Source: Legionellales bacterium (GTDB taxonomy: Bacteria > Pseudomonadota > Gammaproteobacteria > PIVX01). Taken from it: DNA of 16,418 nucleotides. The stretch covers positions 1-16,418 of the forward strand of contig JABSQI010000017.1 of NCBI GenBank assembly GCA_013215905.1, in the 5' to 3' direction. A program made the position numbers and the translations under genes. A model generated the notes under the pieces. That model had not been told where the DNA came from, did no database searches, and worked only from the letters and a program-made list of their open reading frames with translations. Shown here piece after piece: positions 1 to 7,371 of this stretch; positions within the stretch are counted from its first letter, which is position 1; every line of letters starts with the position of its first letter.

Positions 1-553
1 TGGTATATAAATTTTTATAGGTATCAGTTGTCGCTAAAACCACAGTTGCGATCCTCTGACCATTAATAGTTTTTATTAATTGGGGAGTATCAGCTATCTC
101 ACCGCCAAGAGTAATCGTATTAGTATATTTTTGTATTACATCAGCCATCGGAAAATCCTTTTCAATAATAGTTAAAAATAATTTCGAGCTGCAAATTAAG
201 CGTGCAACAGACTCAAAATTAGAAAAGCTATTAAAGATTTCCCGTAATTTTTGATTGAAATAGAAATAAATTTTCGATAAGCTATTTTTAGCATTAATGA
301 CTCCTAGCTGAGTTATTAGTGTTAACTTTAGGAGATAGTTAGTCGCTATCTTTCTAAAGTGGCGGTCGCCACCTCGGTGACCGTTATTTTTCAGTCTATA
401 AGCATCATAAAAAGCTGTCAACAAAATATTAATTTTTTCAAAAAAATAATTAAATCTTGCTTTGCTCCAGATCAAACACTCTAATTTAAGAGCATAACGA
501 TCTTTTACGATCCGCTTTGACTCTGCTATACATGGCTCAAACACAACTCTCAT
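1..553 (-). CDS. N-terminal unknown region fused in frame to an SSB-like OB-fold (partial, runs off window)
   Basis: The frame is open from an ATG at 553 to the window edge, at least 184 residues. A good Shine-Dalgarno (GAGGA) lies about 9 nt before 553. The first 135 residues are unrecognised, rich in aromatic, Lys and Asn residues. From the in-frame Met at 148 the protein reads like the start of a single-stranded DNA-binding protein: the stretch NTITLGGEIADTP, then GQRIATVVLATTDTYKN, matches the SSB pattern I-L-x-G-x-x-x-x-D-P, G-x-x-I-A and L-A-T. SSB coats single-stranded DNA in replication and repair and is common on plasmids. A second Shine-Dalgarno (AAGGA, 7 nt before 148) suggests that SSB alone is started internally at 148. 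The long frame is therefore either a real fusion, two nested products, or chance openness upstream of ssb. The SSB call is fairly sure; the N-terminal part being a real protein is not. The C-terminus is outside the window. Confidence 0.55.
   Translation of the reverse strand, partial: MRVVFEPCIAESKRIVKDRYALKLECLIWSKARFNYFFEKINILLTAFYDAYRLKNNGHRGGDRHFRKIATNYLLKLTLITQLGVINAKNSLSKIYFYFNQKLREIFNSFSNFESVARLICSSKLFLTIIEKDFPMADVIQKYTNTITLGGEIADTPQLIKTINGQRIATVVLATTDTYKNLYT
363..383. repeat. GC-rich imperfect palindrome inside the 5' half of the SSB-fusion frame
   Basis: CGGTC and GACCG arms pair, then one A-C mismatch, then CC/GG around a five-base centre. It is strikingly GC-rich against its AT-rich surroundings. 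Less perfect inverted repeats follow (GATAG/CTATC at 333-349, and CTCCTA/TAGGAG around 301-336). It may be an RNA hairpin in a leader, or an inserted palindromic element; neither can be settled here. Confidence 0.35.
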
Positions 554-899
554 AATAAAGCTTCCTCATGAATAACGACTCCAATAACAATATTTTTCTG
601 CAAATATTTTTTATTTCTACAAAATTTCTTAATTGTTGATGTTGCTTGTTATTCATTTTTTTCTCCTCAACATTAAATTTCAGCATAAAAAATGCTGGCT
701 AATTGCTATCAATCTTGGCTTTGGAATTTGTTTGATGGATGTATGTGATATGTATTCTATACTACCGTGTGGAACAAAATTTCCATATAAAGATTTCAAT
801 CGCCCACATCCTACAATGCTTGCACACCCATTGCAAGCAAATTTACGGCAAAAAATACCTAATTTCGACAAGCTAGAAATATATTTGAACATCAAGCAC
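554..899. other. Region without a convincing gene
   Basis: Two opposing open frames overlap here (633-917 plus, 94 codons; 680-973 minus, 97 codons). Neither has a Shine-Dalgarno, a recognisable motif or a sensible position relative to its neighbours, and the minus one overlaps the fis-like gene. The stretch 650-900 could be a decayed gene, but I could not identify what it was. No clear terminator is seen after the fis-like gene that ends at 900. Confidence 0.4.
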
Positions 900-1235
900 T
901 TAATAAGAACTTTTTGATGTTTTTGTAACACAATCAACCTTCCCTCTCTTAATAATATGATATTTTTCATCAAACATTGTGATTTCAGGATGGTATTTTC
1001 CTCCTACAAGAGTTGTCCCAAAATATTTTAATAGCTTATTTCTAAGCGTGCCTTTGGCAACCCCAAGAAAGTCTGCAGCTTTTGTTTGATTCCCATTCGC
1101 ATGAGTCATACTCGTCTCATAAACAATGCACTCAACAAAATCTAATAACTCTCCTTCTGCTATAATTTCATCCTCAATTATCGCTAACAATGCATTGACT
1201 ATTTGCGCTCTTGCGTGCTTAATTTGCTTAATCAT
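900..1235 (-). CDS. Fis-family DNA-binding protein (third gene of Fis/ANK/Fis operon)
   Basis: 111 residues. Residues 48-70, starting GNQTKAADFLGVAKGTLRNK, are the Fis/NtrC-type helix-turn-helix (compare [21 protein letters not shown] in Fis). An N-terminal helical region of about 45 residues matches the Fis dimerisation part. After the HTH there is a 40-residue tail absent from the 98-residue classical Fis. It probably bends DNA or regulates transcription of the element. The start at 1235 has a strong Shine-Dalgarno (GAGGAG, 6 nt spacing) inside the end of the ankyrin gene; the genes overlap by 8 nt (ATGATTAA), so translation is likely coupled. It shares the GNQTKAA core with the product at 1980-2252 but differs elsewhere, so the two look like diverged paralogues. 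Confidence 0.8.
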   Translation of the reverse strand: MIKQIKHARAQIVNALLAIIEDEIIAEGELLDFVECIVYETSMTHANGNQTKAADFLGVAKGTLRNKLLKYFGTTLVGGKYHPEITMFDEKYHIIKRGKVDCVTKTSKSSY

Positions 1236-1983
1236 TTCTAACTCCTCTGTTTTTTAATAATGAGATATATTCGACAATTTCCAAATGATTGTGTTTGTAG
1301 GCAATCCATAACACAGACTCCCCTTTTTTATTTTTGTCACGTAAACATTCTGGATTTTTCTCACAAATAAATTTTAAAACATCTAATCTCCCATGCTCGG
1401 CAGCATACATTGCAGGAGTCGTATCTTCATAATTCTTGTTTTTTAGACTTTCTGGATATTTTTCATAAACAAATTTTAAAATATCTAAATTCCCTGTTCC
1501 TGCTGCTACCATTGATATTGTGACCCCTGTATTTGTTTGATCTTTAATACAATCTTGATTTTTCCCATAGATAAATTTCAGTATATCTAGGTTGCCACGC
1601 AAAGCAGCATGCAGCGCAAGTGTCGCACCATAATCATTTCTATCTCGCAAACATTCTGGGTATTTCTCATAGATAAACTTAATCACATCTAACTTGCCGT
1701 ATACAGCAGCATAAATTGCAGGAGTTGCGCCGTGATAATCCCTGTCACGCAAACACTCTGGGGTTTTATCATGGATAAATTTTAAAACATCTAATTTACC
1801 CTGCTGGGCAGCATAGATTGCTAAGGTTTCACCGTTGTTGGTTTTATCATCATTTCCTTCAAAGATAATAAAAAAGCCAGCAGACACATTAACTACAAAC
1901 ACCGCCAGGGTTAAAAAAACCATCCTTCTAACAATAAGAGAATTTCTAAATTTAAAATTTGGTTGTCTAAGCTGATTAATCAT
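1228..1983 (-). CDS. Ankyrin-repeat protein with N-terminal signal or anchor
   Basis: 251 residues. Residues 1-20 are basic, and about 20-42 form a hydrophobic stretch (MVFLTLAVFVVNVSAGFFII) with a possible signal-peptidase site after VSA. Six ankyrin units follow from about residue 50 in an exact 34-residue register, with G-x-T-x-A-x-x-A-A-x-x-G-x-L-D-[VI]-[LI]-K-F-I cores. The usual GADVNAKD turn is replaced by a PECLRDRD-like motif in most units. Ankyrin repeats bind proteins, and in intracellular bacteria such proteins are often host-directed; the N-terminal segment predicts export or membrane anchoring with the repeats outside the cytoplasm. The start at 1983 overlaps the upstream fis-like stop by ATGA, with a modest AGGTG before it. 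Repeats 1, 2 and 6 are most alike, suggesting recent internal duplication. Target unknown. Confidence 0.85.
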   Translation of the reverse strand: MINQLRQPNFKFRNSLIVRRMVFLTLAVFVVNVSAGFFIIFEGNDDKTNNGETLAIYAAQQGKLDVLKFIHDKTPECLRDRDYHGATPAIYAAVYGKLDVIKFIYEKYPECLRDRNDYGATLALHAALRGNLDILKFIYGKNQDCIKDQTNTGVTISMVAAGTGNLDILKFVYEKYPESLKNKNYEDTTPAMYAAEHGRLDVLKFICEKNPECLRDKNKKGESVLWIAYKHNHLEIVEYISLLKNRGVRND

Positions 1984-2252
1984 ATTGCACCTATATCATC
2001 ATTATTTTTGATGGATAGTTCCTGCTCTTGCTCAACCCGTGCCAACATCTTTCTAAACGTCCCCCTAGAAACATTAAGACTTGTGGCAGCCTTAGTTTGA
2101 TTGCCATAATGTCTTCTAATCTCAGCATCAACCAGACAGCCACAAACTAAATCAACACATTGACGCATAGAAAAATTATGACCTCTAAAAAACTGTAGAA
2201 TTTCAGCAAGCTCAGATTTGGCTTGCTCTATATTTTGATTTGTATTTCGCAT
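1980..2252 (-). CDS. Fis-family DNA-binding protein (first gene of Fis/ANK/Fis operon)
   Basis: 90 residues, close to the length of Fis (98). The HTH is residues 50-71, beginning GNQTKAATSLNVSRGTFRKM, an excellent match to the Fis recognition region; the first 45 residues are predicted helical. The likely role is a nucleoid-type or local transcription regulator. The ATG at 2252 has GGAG 7 nt upstream. It is the promoter-proximal gene of the three-gene minus-strand operon and faces the palindrome-rich region at 2253-2644, so autoregulation from there is plausible but unproven. Its stop overlaps the ankyrin start by 4 nt. Confidence 0.8.
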   Translation of the reverse strand: MRNTNQNIEQAKSELAEILQFFRGHNFSMRQCVDLVCGCLVDAEIRRHYGNQTKAATSLNVSRGTFRKMLARVEQEQELSIKNNDDIGAI

Positions 2253-2368
2253 CTTATCTCCAAATTTTTAAAAACAATGACTTAAGGCAGATAAGAGAAA
2301 TTTGCTTATTTACACACAGAGCTAACTTTGTTAGTCTGATTATCAAGATTGTTATACTAATCTTATCT

Positions 2369-2396
2369 CGATACTAGAGTGCCAGCTCTAGTATCG
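2369..2396. repeat. Perfect inverted repeat, 11-bp arms
   Basis: CGATACTAGAG (2369-2379), six-base centre TGCCAG, then CTCTAGTATCG (2386-2396). Neither strand has a following T-tract, so it reads better as an operator or structured RNA than as an intrinsic terminator. It lies 117 bp before the start codon of the first fis-like gene. Confidence 0.6.
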
Positions 2397-2492
2397 TTAC
2401 CTCACCAAACCCCTTAAAAACCAGATTAAAACCGCTTTTTGGGGAGTACGAATACTGTATCAGACGACTTTTTCTTGCACAATAGGCTAAAA

Positions 2493-2513
2493 ACAACTTT
2501 TTTAAAAAGTTGT
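2493..2513. repeat. Perfect 21-bp palindrome
   Basis: ACAACTTTTT (2493-2502), centre T, AAAAAGTTGT (2504-2513). The arms are perfect, with an A/T core. It could be a bidirectional terminator-like hairpin separating the divergent units, or a regulator site. Confidence 0.5.
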
Positions 2514-2555
2514 GTTTTGAAAGAATTTGATTAATTTTCATAAGGTTAAAAGCCT

Positions 2556-2611
2556 TCTGGGAACACCCAGAACTATCTCTGGGAATACCCTATAATTAAT
2601 CTGGGAATCCC
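2556..2611 (+). promoter_or_regulatory. Three phased direct repeats (TCTGGGAA) upstream of the STAND gene, with a -10 box
   Basis: TCTGGGAA starts at 2556, 2578 and 2600, exactly 22 bp apart, so all three face about the same side of the helix. Each continues to CCC (GGGAACACCC, GGGAATACCC, GGGAATCCC), giving dyad-like GGG/CCC half-sites; the first is also part of the perfect inverted repeat TTCTGGG-AACA-CCCAGAA (2555-2572). TATAAT at 2591-2596 sits between copies two and three with no good -35, so copies one and two would occupy the -35 region. This fits binding sites for an activator or repressor of the gene starting at 2645. Confidence 0.6.
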
Positions 2612-2644
2612 AAATTAATTACAAATTTTCTAAGACACTGATTT

Positions 2645-5600
2645 ATGAAAATCGCTAAAACTGATTTCACCCCAACAGAAATAAAAATTCTGAGTGCTTT
2701 TGCCAAAAAAATAACTACATATAAAGCTATATCTACGACATGGCGAGCTAATGAAAAGACTATTAGAAACCATATTGACAATATCAAAAAGAAAATAAAA
2801 GTGAACGATAAAGAAGATATTATAAATTTCTTGTCTAAATGCTCTGATAGCGAAATCACATATCTGAATAACTGCTTTGATCAAAAATTTCTTTTCACCC
2901 AATTTTCATATGTCGCAAAAGAAATAACCAAAACAATATCTCCCTTAAAGCCAACATGTATATGCTCTATCTTGTTGATAGAAAAAAAGTCAAAGCTAGG
3001 TTGTATCGAGAAAGCAATTAAATTGCTAGGATTTAATTGGCATGAATCGAAAACATCTAAACGTCACCCAAAAACCAAAAAAAAGACTAACACTAATGAT
3101 ATATGTTTGTATGTGTCTGACACCCCAAATGAACTTAAAGCTCTTAATGCAAAAAATGACATATTAATCTGCCTTGGAGAGAAACAACAAGACTTTGATA
3201 ATGTATTGTTTTTTGACAAAAACAATATGAAGGAATTCTATCACCATCTTATTAAATACCTCATTGGCAGATACCCCAAAGTCAACCAACTGAATCAAGA
3301 ATCAGATCTCTTGCATATAATCGATGATTATGGGAATAGCTCAATTACCAAAGAAATCCTAGAGTTTCAAAAACAAGAATCTCCTCAACCCAAAAACCCT
3401 AATAGTTCATGGAAAAATATTATCATTGCAAGCATTATCGGTATATCCGCAATTCTTGCAATATATATTGGATTCTTTTTAGAAAAACAACCAACAACAG
3501 AAATCAGCAGGGAAATTCTTGTATATAACCTTCCCCAAAAAAATAAAATTTTTACTGGTCGTGAAGACATCATCAAACAAATCAAAGAAAATCTAAATAC
3601 AACTAATATTGATATGGCAATTCAAGTCATAGCTGGAGATGGAGGAGTTGGGAAATCAGAGCTTCTAACAGAATATACCTACCGTGCCTTAGAAACTAAT
3701 CAATACCAAGCTATCCTATGGATTAACGCTCACACCAAAGATAGTCTATATAATTCATATAATGATATAGCAAATAAACTTGGTATTGATACAACCACCA
3801 AGAACCAAGAGGTTATTAAAAGATTAGTTCATCAATCTCTACACACAAAACATAACGTCAATAGTATCTTAATAGTTTTAGACAATGCACCCAACGAACA
3901 ATCTGTACAGCAATATATTGATAATCTACATCAACAATGGTCATTTGATACTAATATAGATATCCTAATTAGTACAAGACACAAAGATTGGAATGCAAAC
4001 ACCTTTATACTAGACATATTCAGCCCCGTTGAAGCAAACCAATTTGTTAAAAAACAACTACCTGATGAAACAAATGAAGATATCACCAAATTAATAACAC
4101 TAGTTAAACATTATCCCCTAGCATTAAGGCAAGCTGTAGCGTATATCAAACAAAACACTAATATTAATGATTATATTAATCTGTACAATACAAAACCTCA
4201 AAAAGAAGACAATCAACCCATACAACAAACATTAGACATCTCTCTTGCTAATATAGGAGATGAGGCAAAAGAAATACTATTTATATCAGCCTATTTGAAA
4301 TCCATCAATATCAATACAAAATATTTTGATTACCTTCCAATAAACAGGAAGCTAATAGCCATCGACCAACTAGCAAAATATTCCTTAATAACTGCAAACA
4401 AAAACAAACAATATTTTAAAATCCATGAGTTTTTGCAAGAAATACTCAGAAATAAATCTAAAGACAATATTTGGCTTAATAAAGCTATTAATCTTGCTAA
4501 ACAGTTTTTTGCAAAATTTGATAAAAGCAAACCAAATACTTGGAGCAAAGCCAAATCTTTCTTAGCTCATATCAATGTATTAGCCAAATACGCACCACCA
4601 GATATAACAACTGCAACCCTATTGGACAACTATGCAATCGTAGCTAGATATTTCGGTCAATATGATTTAGCCTATGAGCTACTAACCCAATCTCAAAAAA
4701 TCCAAGAAAGCCTCTACAAAAATAAAGAGGATATTAAACTAGTAGATATATTAAAACATTTAGCGCAACTAGAGATAAAACTTGGTAATTACCAAAAAGC
4801 CAATGCTTTATACAAGAAAATCCTAAGAATCAAACAAGCTCACTATAAAGATAACAACAATATTAACTTAGCTGCTACTATTAACGGTCTTGCTAGGACA
4901 GAATCCTCGCTAGGAAACTATATTAAATCTAAATCCCTATACCTACAAGCCCTAGATATCCAAACCAACCACTACAAAGGAGAAAATAACATAGATATAG
5001 CTAACACTCTATCAGGTCTTGGAGCAATGGAGCTTAAGCTTGGCTCTTTAGAAGAATCAAAAAAACTATTCCAGCAGGCTCTTGCAATCAAGCAAAAAAT
5101 TATCAACGATTCAAACAACCCTAACCTGTATGGGGTTATGTCTAGCGCAGGAATTGTAGAGTTTTATATGGGTAACCATGCAATAGCTAGAGCACTTCTT
5201 ATAGAAGCACTAGATATATTAAAGCACAACAATCCTGATAATTTTATAGCAACAGTTCGACCATATCAAAACCTAGCAGTTCTTGAATGGAGTCTCGGCA
5301 ATTTCACTAAAGCAAAACAACTATTTTTAAAAACCCTAAAAATTAACCAAGACCACTATAACAATCCATCCCATATATCAACTGGAATAATCTACCAAGG
5401 GCTAGGATTAGTAGAATTTAGCATGGGCAATTACCTTGAAGCGATAAAATGGTTAGAAAAAGACTTAACTATTAGAGAGTTTTATTATAAATCCCATAAT
5501 CATTTATCGCTTGGCAGCCCTTTATATACCTTAGCTCTATCACATGAGCAACTAGCAAACTATAAAATAGCTTTATCTAAAATAGAAAAGACGTATAGCA

Positions 5601-5953
5601 TTTTATATCCTCACTTTAAAGACCGCTTGCCACAAGCAATGTCACAGGATTATACACCAGCCATTGCGTGGCCAACCATAATTACAAAAAACAAAAAAGA
5701 AGCTATTAAATACTATCAACAAGCCCTGCAATTTGCTAAAAAAATATTTGGAGAAAATAATCATTTTGTAGCAAGATATCACTATCTATTAGCTCAAGCC
5801 TATGAAATCAACAACAATACCAAGCAAGCTTTAATCCAATACCAAAAAGCTTTAACTTTAGCAAAACAGGTAGAAGATACTATAACCAATAAAGATATTC
5901 TCAAAAAATTTCAACAAAACATTAACCTTGTGCAAGCTAAATTATCAGATTAG
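2645..5953 (+). CDS. STAND ATPase: LuxR-type HTH, transmembrane segment, NB-ARC, TPR repeats
   Basis: 1102 residues. Residues 8-65 resemble a LuxR/GerE helix-turn-helix (FTPTEIKIL near the start, then TIRNHIDNIKKKI). Residues 100-210 form a small alpha/beta region of unknown type. Residues 258-279 are one hydrophobic, membrane-spanning-like segment. NB-ARC follows: GREDII at 305, P-loop GDGGVGKS at 331-338, Walker B ILIVLDN at 408-414, LISTR at 441-445 and YPLALRQA at 490-497. From about 610 to 1090 there are roughly nine TPR units in a 42-residue, kinesin-light-chain-like register. STAND proteins are ATP-driven switches whose repeats sense a ligand; here the output would be DNA binding. The start at 2645 is the first Met after an in-frame stop, but no Shine-Dalgarno is visible. 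It is convergent with the next gene, 11 bp apart. The domain calls are firm; topology and target are not. Confidence 0.88.
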   Translation: MKIAKTDFTPTEIKILSAFAKKITTYKAISTTWRANEKTIRNHIDNIKKKIKVNDKEDIINFLSKCSDSEITYLNNCFDQKFLFTQFSYVAKEITKTISPLKPTCICSILLIEKKSKLGCIEKAIKLLGFNWHESKTSKRHPKTKKKTNTNDICLYVSDTPNELKALNAKNDILICLGEKQQDFDNVLFFDKNNMKEFYHHLIKYLIGRYPKVNQLNQESDLLHIIDDYGNSSITKEILEFQKQESPQPKNPNSSWKNIIIASIIGISAILAIYIGFFLEKQPTTEISREILVYNLPQKNKIFTGREDIIKQIKENLNTTNIDMAIQVIAGDGGVGKSELLTEYTYRALETNQYQAILWINAHTKDSLYNSYNDIANKLGIDTTTKNQEVIKRLVHQSLHTKHNVNSILIVLDNAPNEQSVQQYIDNLHQQWSFDTNIDILISTRHKDWNANTFILDIFSPVEANQFVKKQLPDETNEDITKLITLVKHYPLALRQAVAYIKQNTNINDYINLYNTKPQKEDNQPIQQTLDISLANIGDEAKEILFISAYLKSININTKYFDYLPINRKLIAIDQLAKYSLITANKNKQYFKIHEFLQEILRNKSKDNIWLNKAINLAKQFFAKFDKSKPNTWSKAKSFLAHINVLAKYAPPDITTATLLDNYAIVARYFGQYDLAYELLTQSQKIQESLYKNKEDIKLVDILKHLAQLEIKLGNYQKANALYKKILRIKQAHYKDNNNINLAATINGLARTESSLGNYIKSKSLYLQALDIQTNHYKGENNIDIANTLSGLGAMELKLGSLEESKKLFQQALAIKQKIINDSNNPNLYGVMSSAGIVEFYMGNHAIARALLIEALDILKHNNPDNFIATVRPYQNLAVLEWSLGNFTKAKQLFLKTLKINQDHYNNPSHISTGIIYQGLGLVEFSMGNYLEAIKWLEKDLTIREFYYKSHNHLSLGSPLYTLALSHEQLANYKIALSKIEKTYSILYPHFKDRLPQAMSQDYTPAIAWPTIITKNKKEAIKYYQQALQFAKKIFGENNHFVARYHYLLAQAYEINNNTKQALIQYQKALTLAKQVEDTITNKDILKKFQQNINLVQAKLSD

Positions 5954-5964
5954 ACTCAAGTGTT

Positions 5965-7371
5965 TTAACTATATATAAAGCCTAATTTTTCTATAACAAA
6001 ATTATCTATTACGTTTTTAAACCTATCATCTAAAGCCCCTATAAATTTTGTAGTTAAAAATCTATTATCCAAATGCCCTGCTCGTGCAATTATTAACGAC
6101 ACTATTTTGAATAATCTCACATCACAAACATTTGCAGCTACAGCATCATTGAACACAAAAAAATAGCATGCGGTTTTATTATTATCAATACTACTTGTAT
6201 TTATTATATCAATTAGGGTTATATTATTTTGCCTTAGAAAATCACTAGAATCGATGAGCTTGAAATCAAAAAAATCGTGATGATTCCCACGCTGTTGTAT
6301 GATATATTTTTTAGAGTTGACTATATTTATATTTTCAAGTAGAAAATTATTAATTTCTGGCTTTTTTAAAAACTCACATAATTTCTTAAAGCTATCATAG
6401 CTTTTAGGATGATTAGCATTAATATCTTTATTAGATAGCAATTCAAATAAATCTTTTTCAACAATGGATATTGGCATGAATGCTAGCTTTTTTACTAAAG
6501 TGTCACTTTTAGAATGAAAAAAATATAATCCAGTTAATATATTTTTATATTCTTCAAAATACCTTCCCATATCTCTGTGTTTAAAATTGCTATTCTTCCA
6601 TTCAATATATAAATGGTGCATTACAAGCAAATGATGCTTGTCTATAGAATATAGTCTTAATGTTGTATTTTTATTACTTACAGATATTTGATTAAACCAC
6701 TCTACGGCATCTTTTATTTTTAATGGTTTTGTAGAAAAATCTATATCCATTTCAAATGGATGAGTATAACGCAATGCCAATTGTCCTTCTAAATATTCGA
6801 CGATTTTTGGATTCTGGCAAAATACATTTAAAATCCTTAATAGCTTTCCAATAACCAATGTTTTCCTAGATATATTATTTGACTTAAGTATATCGGTAGT
6901 AGCAAACCCTCTATTAGTAACTCTTATTATATACTCCATATCAAAGCAAAGATTTTCCAACTTATATTTTATTTCAATAATTTTAAGCAATTTCTTTGCA
7001 ATTCTTGTATGAAGTGCCAGATGCCATATTAAATTGCTTTCTTTTTCATAGCCAAAATCAGTATCTTTTTCTTGTCCTCTAAACAAAGAGAGTATTTTAG
7101 CTGCAAATTTTAAGTGATTGTTTAAATTATTGTGATTATCAGCAATTATTTTATTTAAACCATCATTAAAATCTCTAGTTTTCCCTTTCAGGAAACTCTC
7201 TCTTAATTGAATATATTTTTTTGAGAAACACGCTGGATATTCATGATAAAGAAAATCAAACATATCATCTTGTATAATTGAGGATAGAATTTTATGTTTT
7301 TTTTGTCTCGAATCAGCGATAGAATTAGTTTTCAACAACACACCCCTTGTTGACAGATTATTTTTAATCAA
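5965..7371 (-). CDS. Hypothetical protein, second gene of a two-gene operon
   Basis: 468 residues if counted from a TTG at 7371 that overlaps the upstream stop (TTGA). A better ribosome site (AAGGGG) precedes another in-frame TTG at 7335, 12 codons later, so the true start may be there. The sequence is predicted mostly helical and soluble, rich in Lys, Asn, Ile and Phe, with no signal peptide, P-loop, or nuclease motif that I recognise. Residues 95-200 contain long Leu/Ile-rich helices; the last 100 residues contain a run of short hydrophobic segments. The overlap with 7368-9440 indicates co-expression and probably joint function. I do not recognise the family. Host-directed effector and defence component are both possible, and neither is supported by a motif. 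Confidence 0.6.
   Translation of the reverse strand: MIKNNLSTRGVLLKTNSIADSRQKKHKILSSIIQDDMFDFLYHEYPACFSKKYIQLRESFLKGKTRDFNDGLNKIIADNHNNLNNHLKFAAKILSLFRGQEKDTDFGYEKESNLIWHLALHTRIAKKLLKIIEIKYKLENLCFDMEYIIRVTNRGFATTDILKSNNISRKTLVIGKLLRILNVFCQNPKIVEYLEGQLALRYTHPFEMDIDFSTKPLKIKDAVEWFNQISVSNKNTTLRLYSIDKHHLLVMHHLYIEWKNSNFKHRDMGRYFEEYKNILTGLYFFHSKSDTLVKKLAFMPISIVEKDLFELLSNKDINANHPKSYDSFKKLCEFLKKPEINNFLLENINIVNSKKYIIQQRGNHHDFFDFKLIDSSDFLRQNNITLIDIINTSSIDNNKTACYFFVFNDAVAANVCDVRLFKIVSLIIARAGHLDNRFLTTKFIGALDDRFKNVIDNFVIEKLGFIYS

Larger units (their letters stand above)
2253..2644. promoter_or_regulatory. Divergent intergenic control region between Fis/ANK/Fis operon and STAND gene
   Basis: 392 bp between two divergently transcribed units and unusually rich in symmetric elements: CTAAC-TTT-GTTAG at 2322-2334, an 11-bp-arm hairpin at 2369-2396, a 10-bp-arm palindrome at 2493-2513, and three direct repeats at 2556-2611. 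A TATAAT lies at 2591-2596. No open frame with a ribosome site was found in it. It most likely contains both promoters and their operators. Confidence 0.5.

Noticed and set aside
363..383. Rickettsia palindromic element
   Set aside because: The length and flanks of known elements cannot be verified from memory; only the local palindrome is certain.
633..973. Opposing open frames on plus (633-917) and minus (680-973)
   Set aside because: No ribosome sites or recognisable motifs, and the minus one overlaps a well-supported fis-like gene.
2369..2396. Intrinsic terminator
   Set aside because: The stem is perfect but no T-tract follows on either strand, so it is listed as an inverted repeat only.
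2578..2611. GGGAATACCC and GGGAATCCC resemble eukaryotic NF-kB sites
   Set aside because: Similarity of a short GGG/CCC dyad is expected by chance; the exact 22-bp phasing at a bacterial promoter explains it better.
2556..2611. CRISPR-like array
   Set aside because: Only three copies of an 8-base core at a 22-bp period, with no spacer of usual length and no cas genes.
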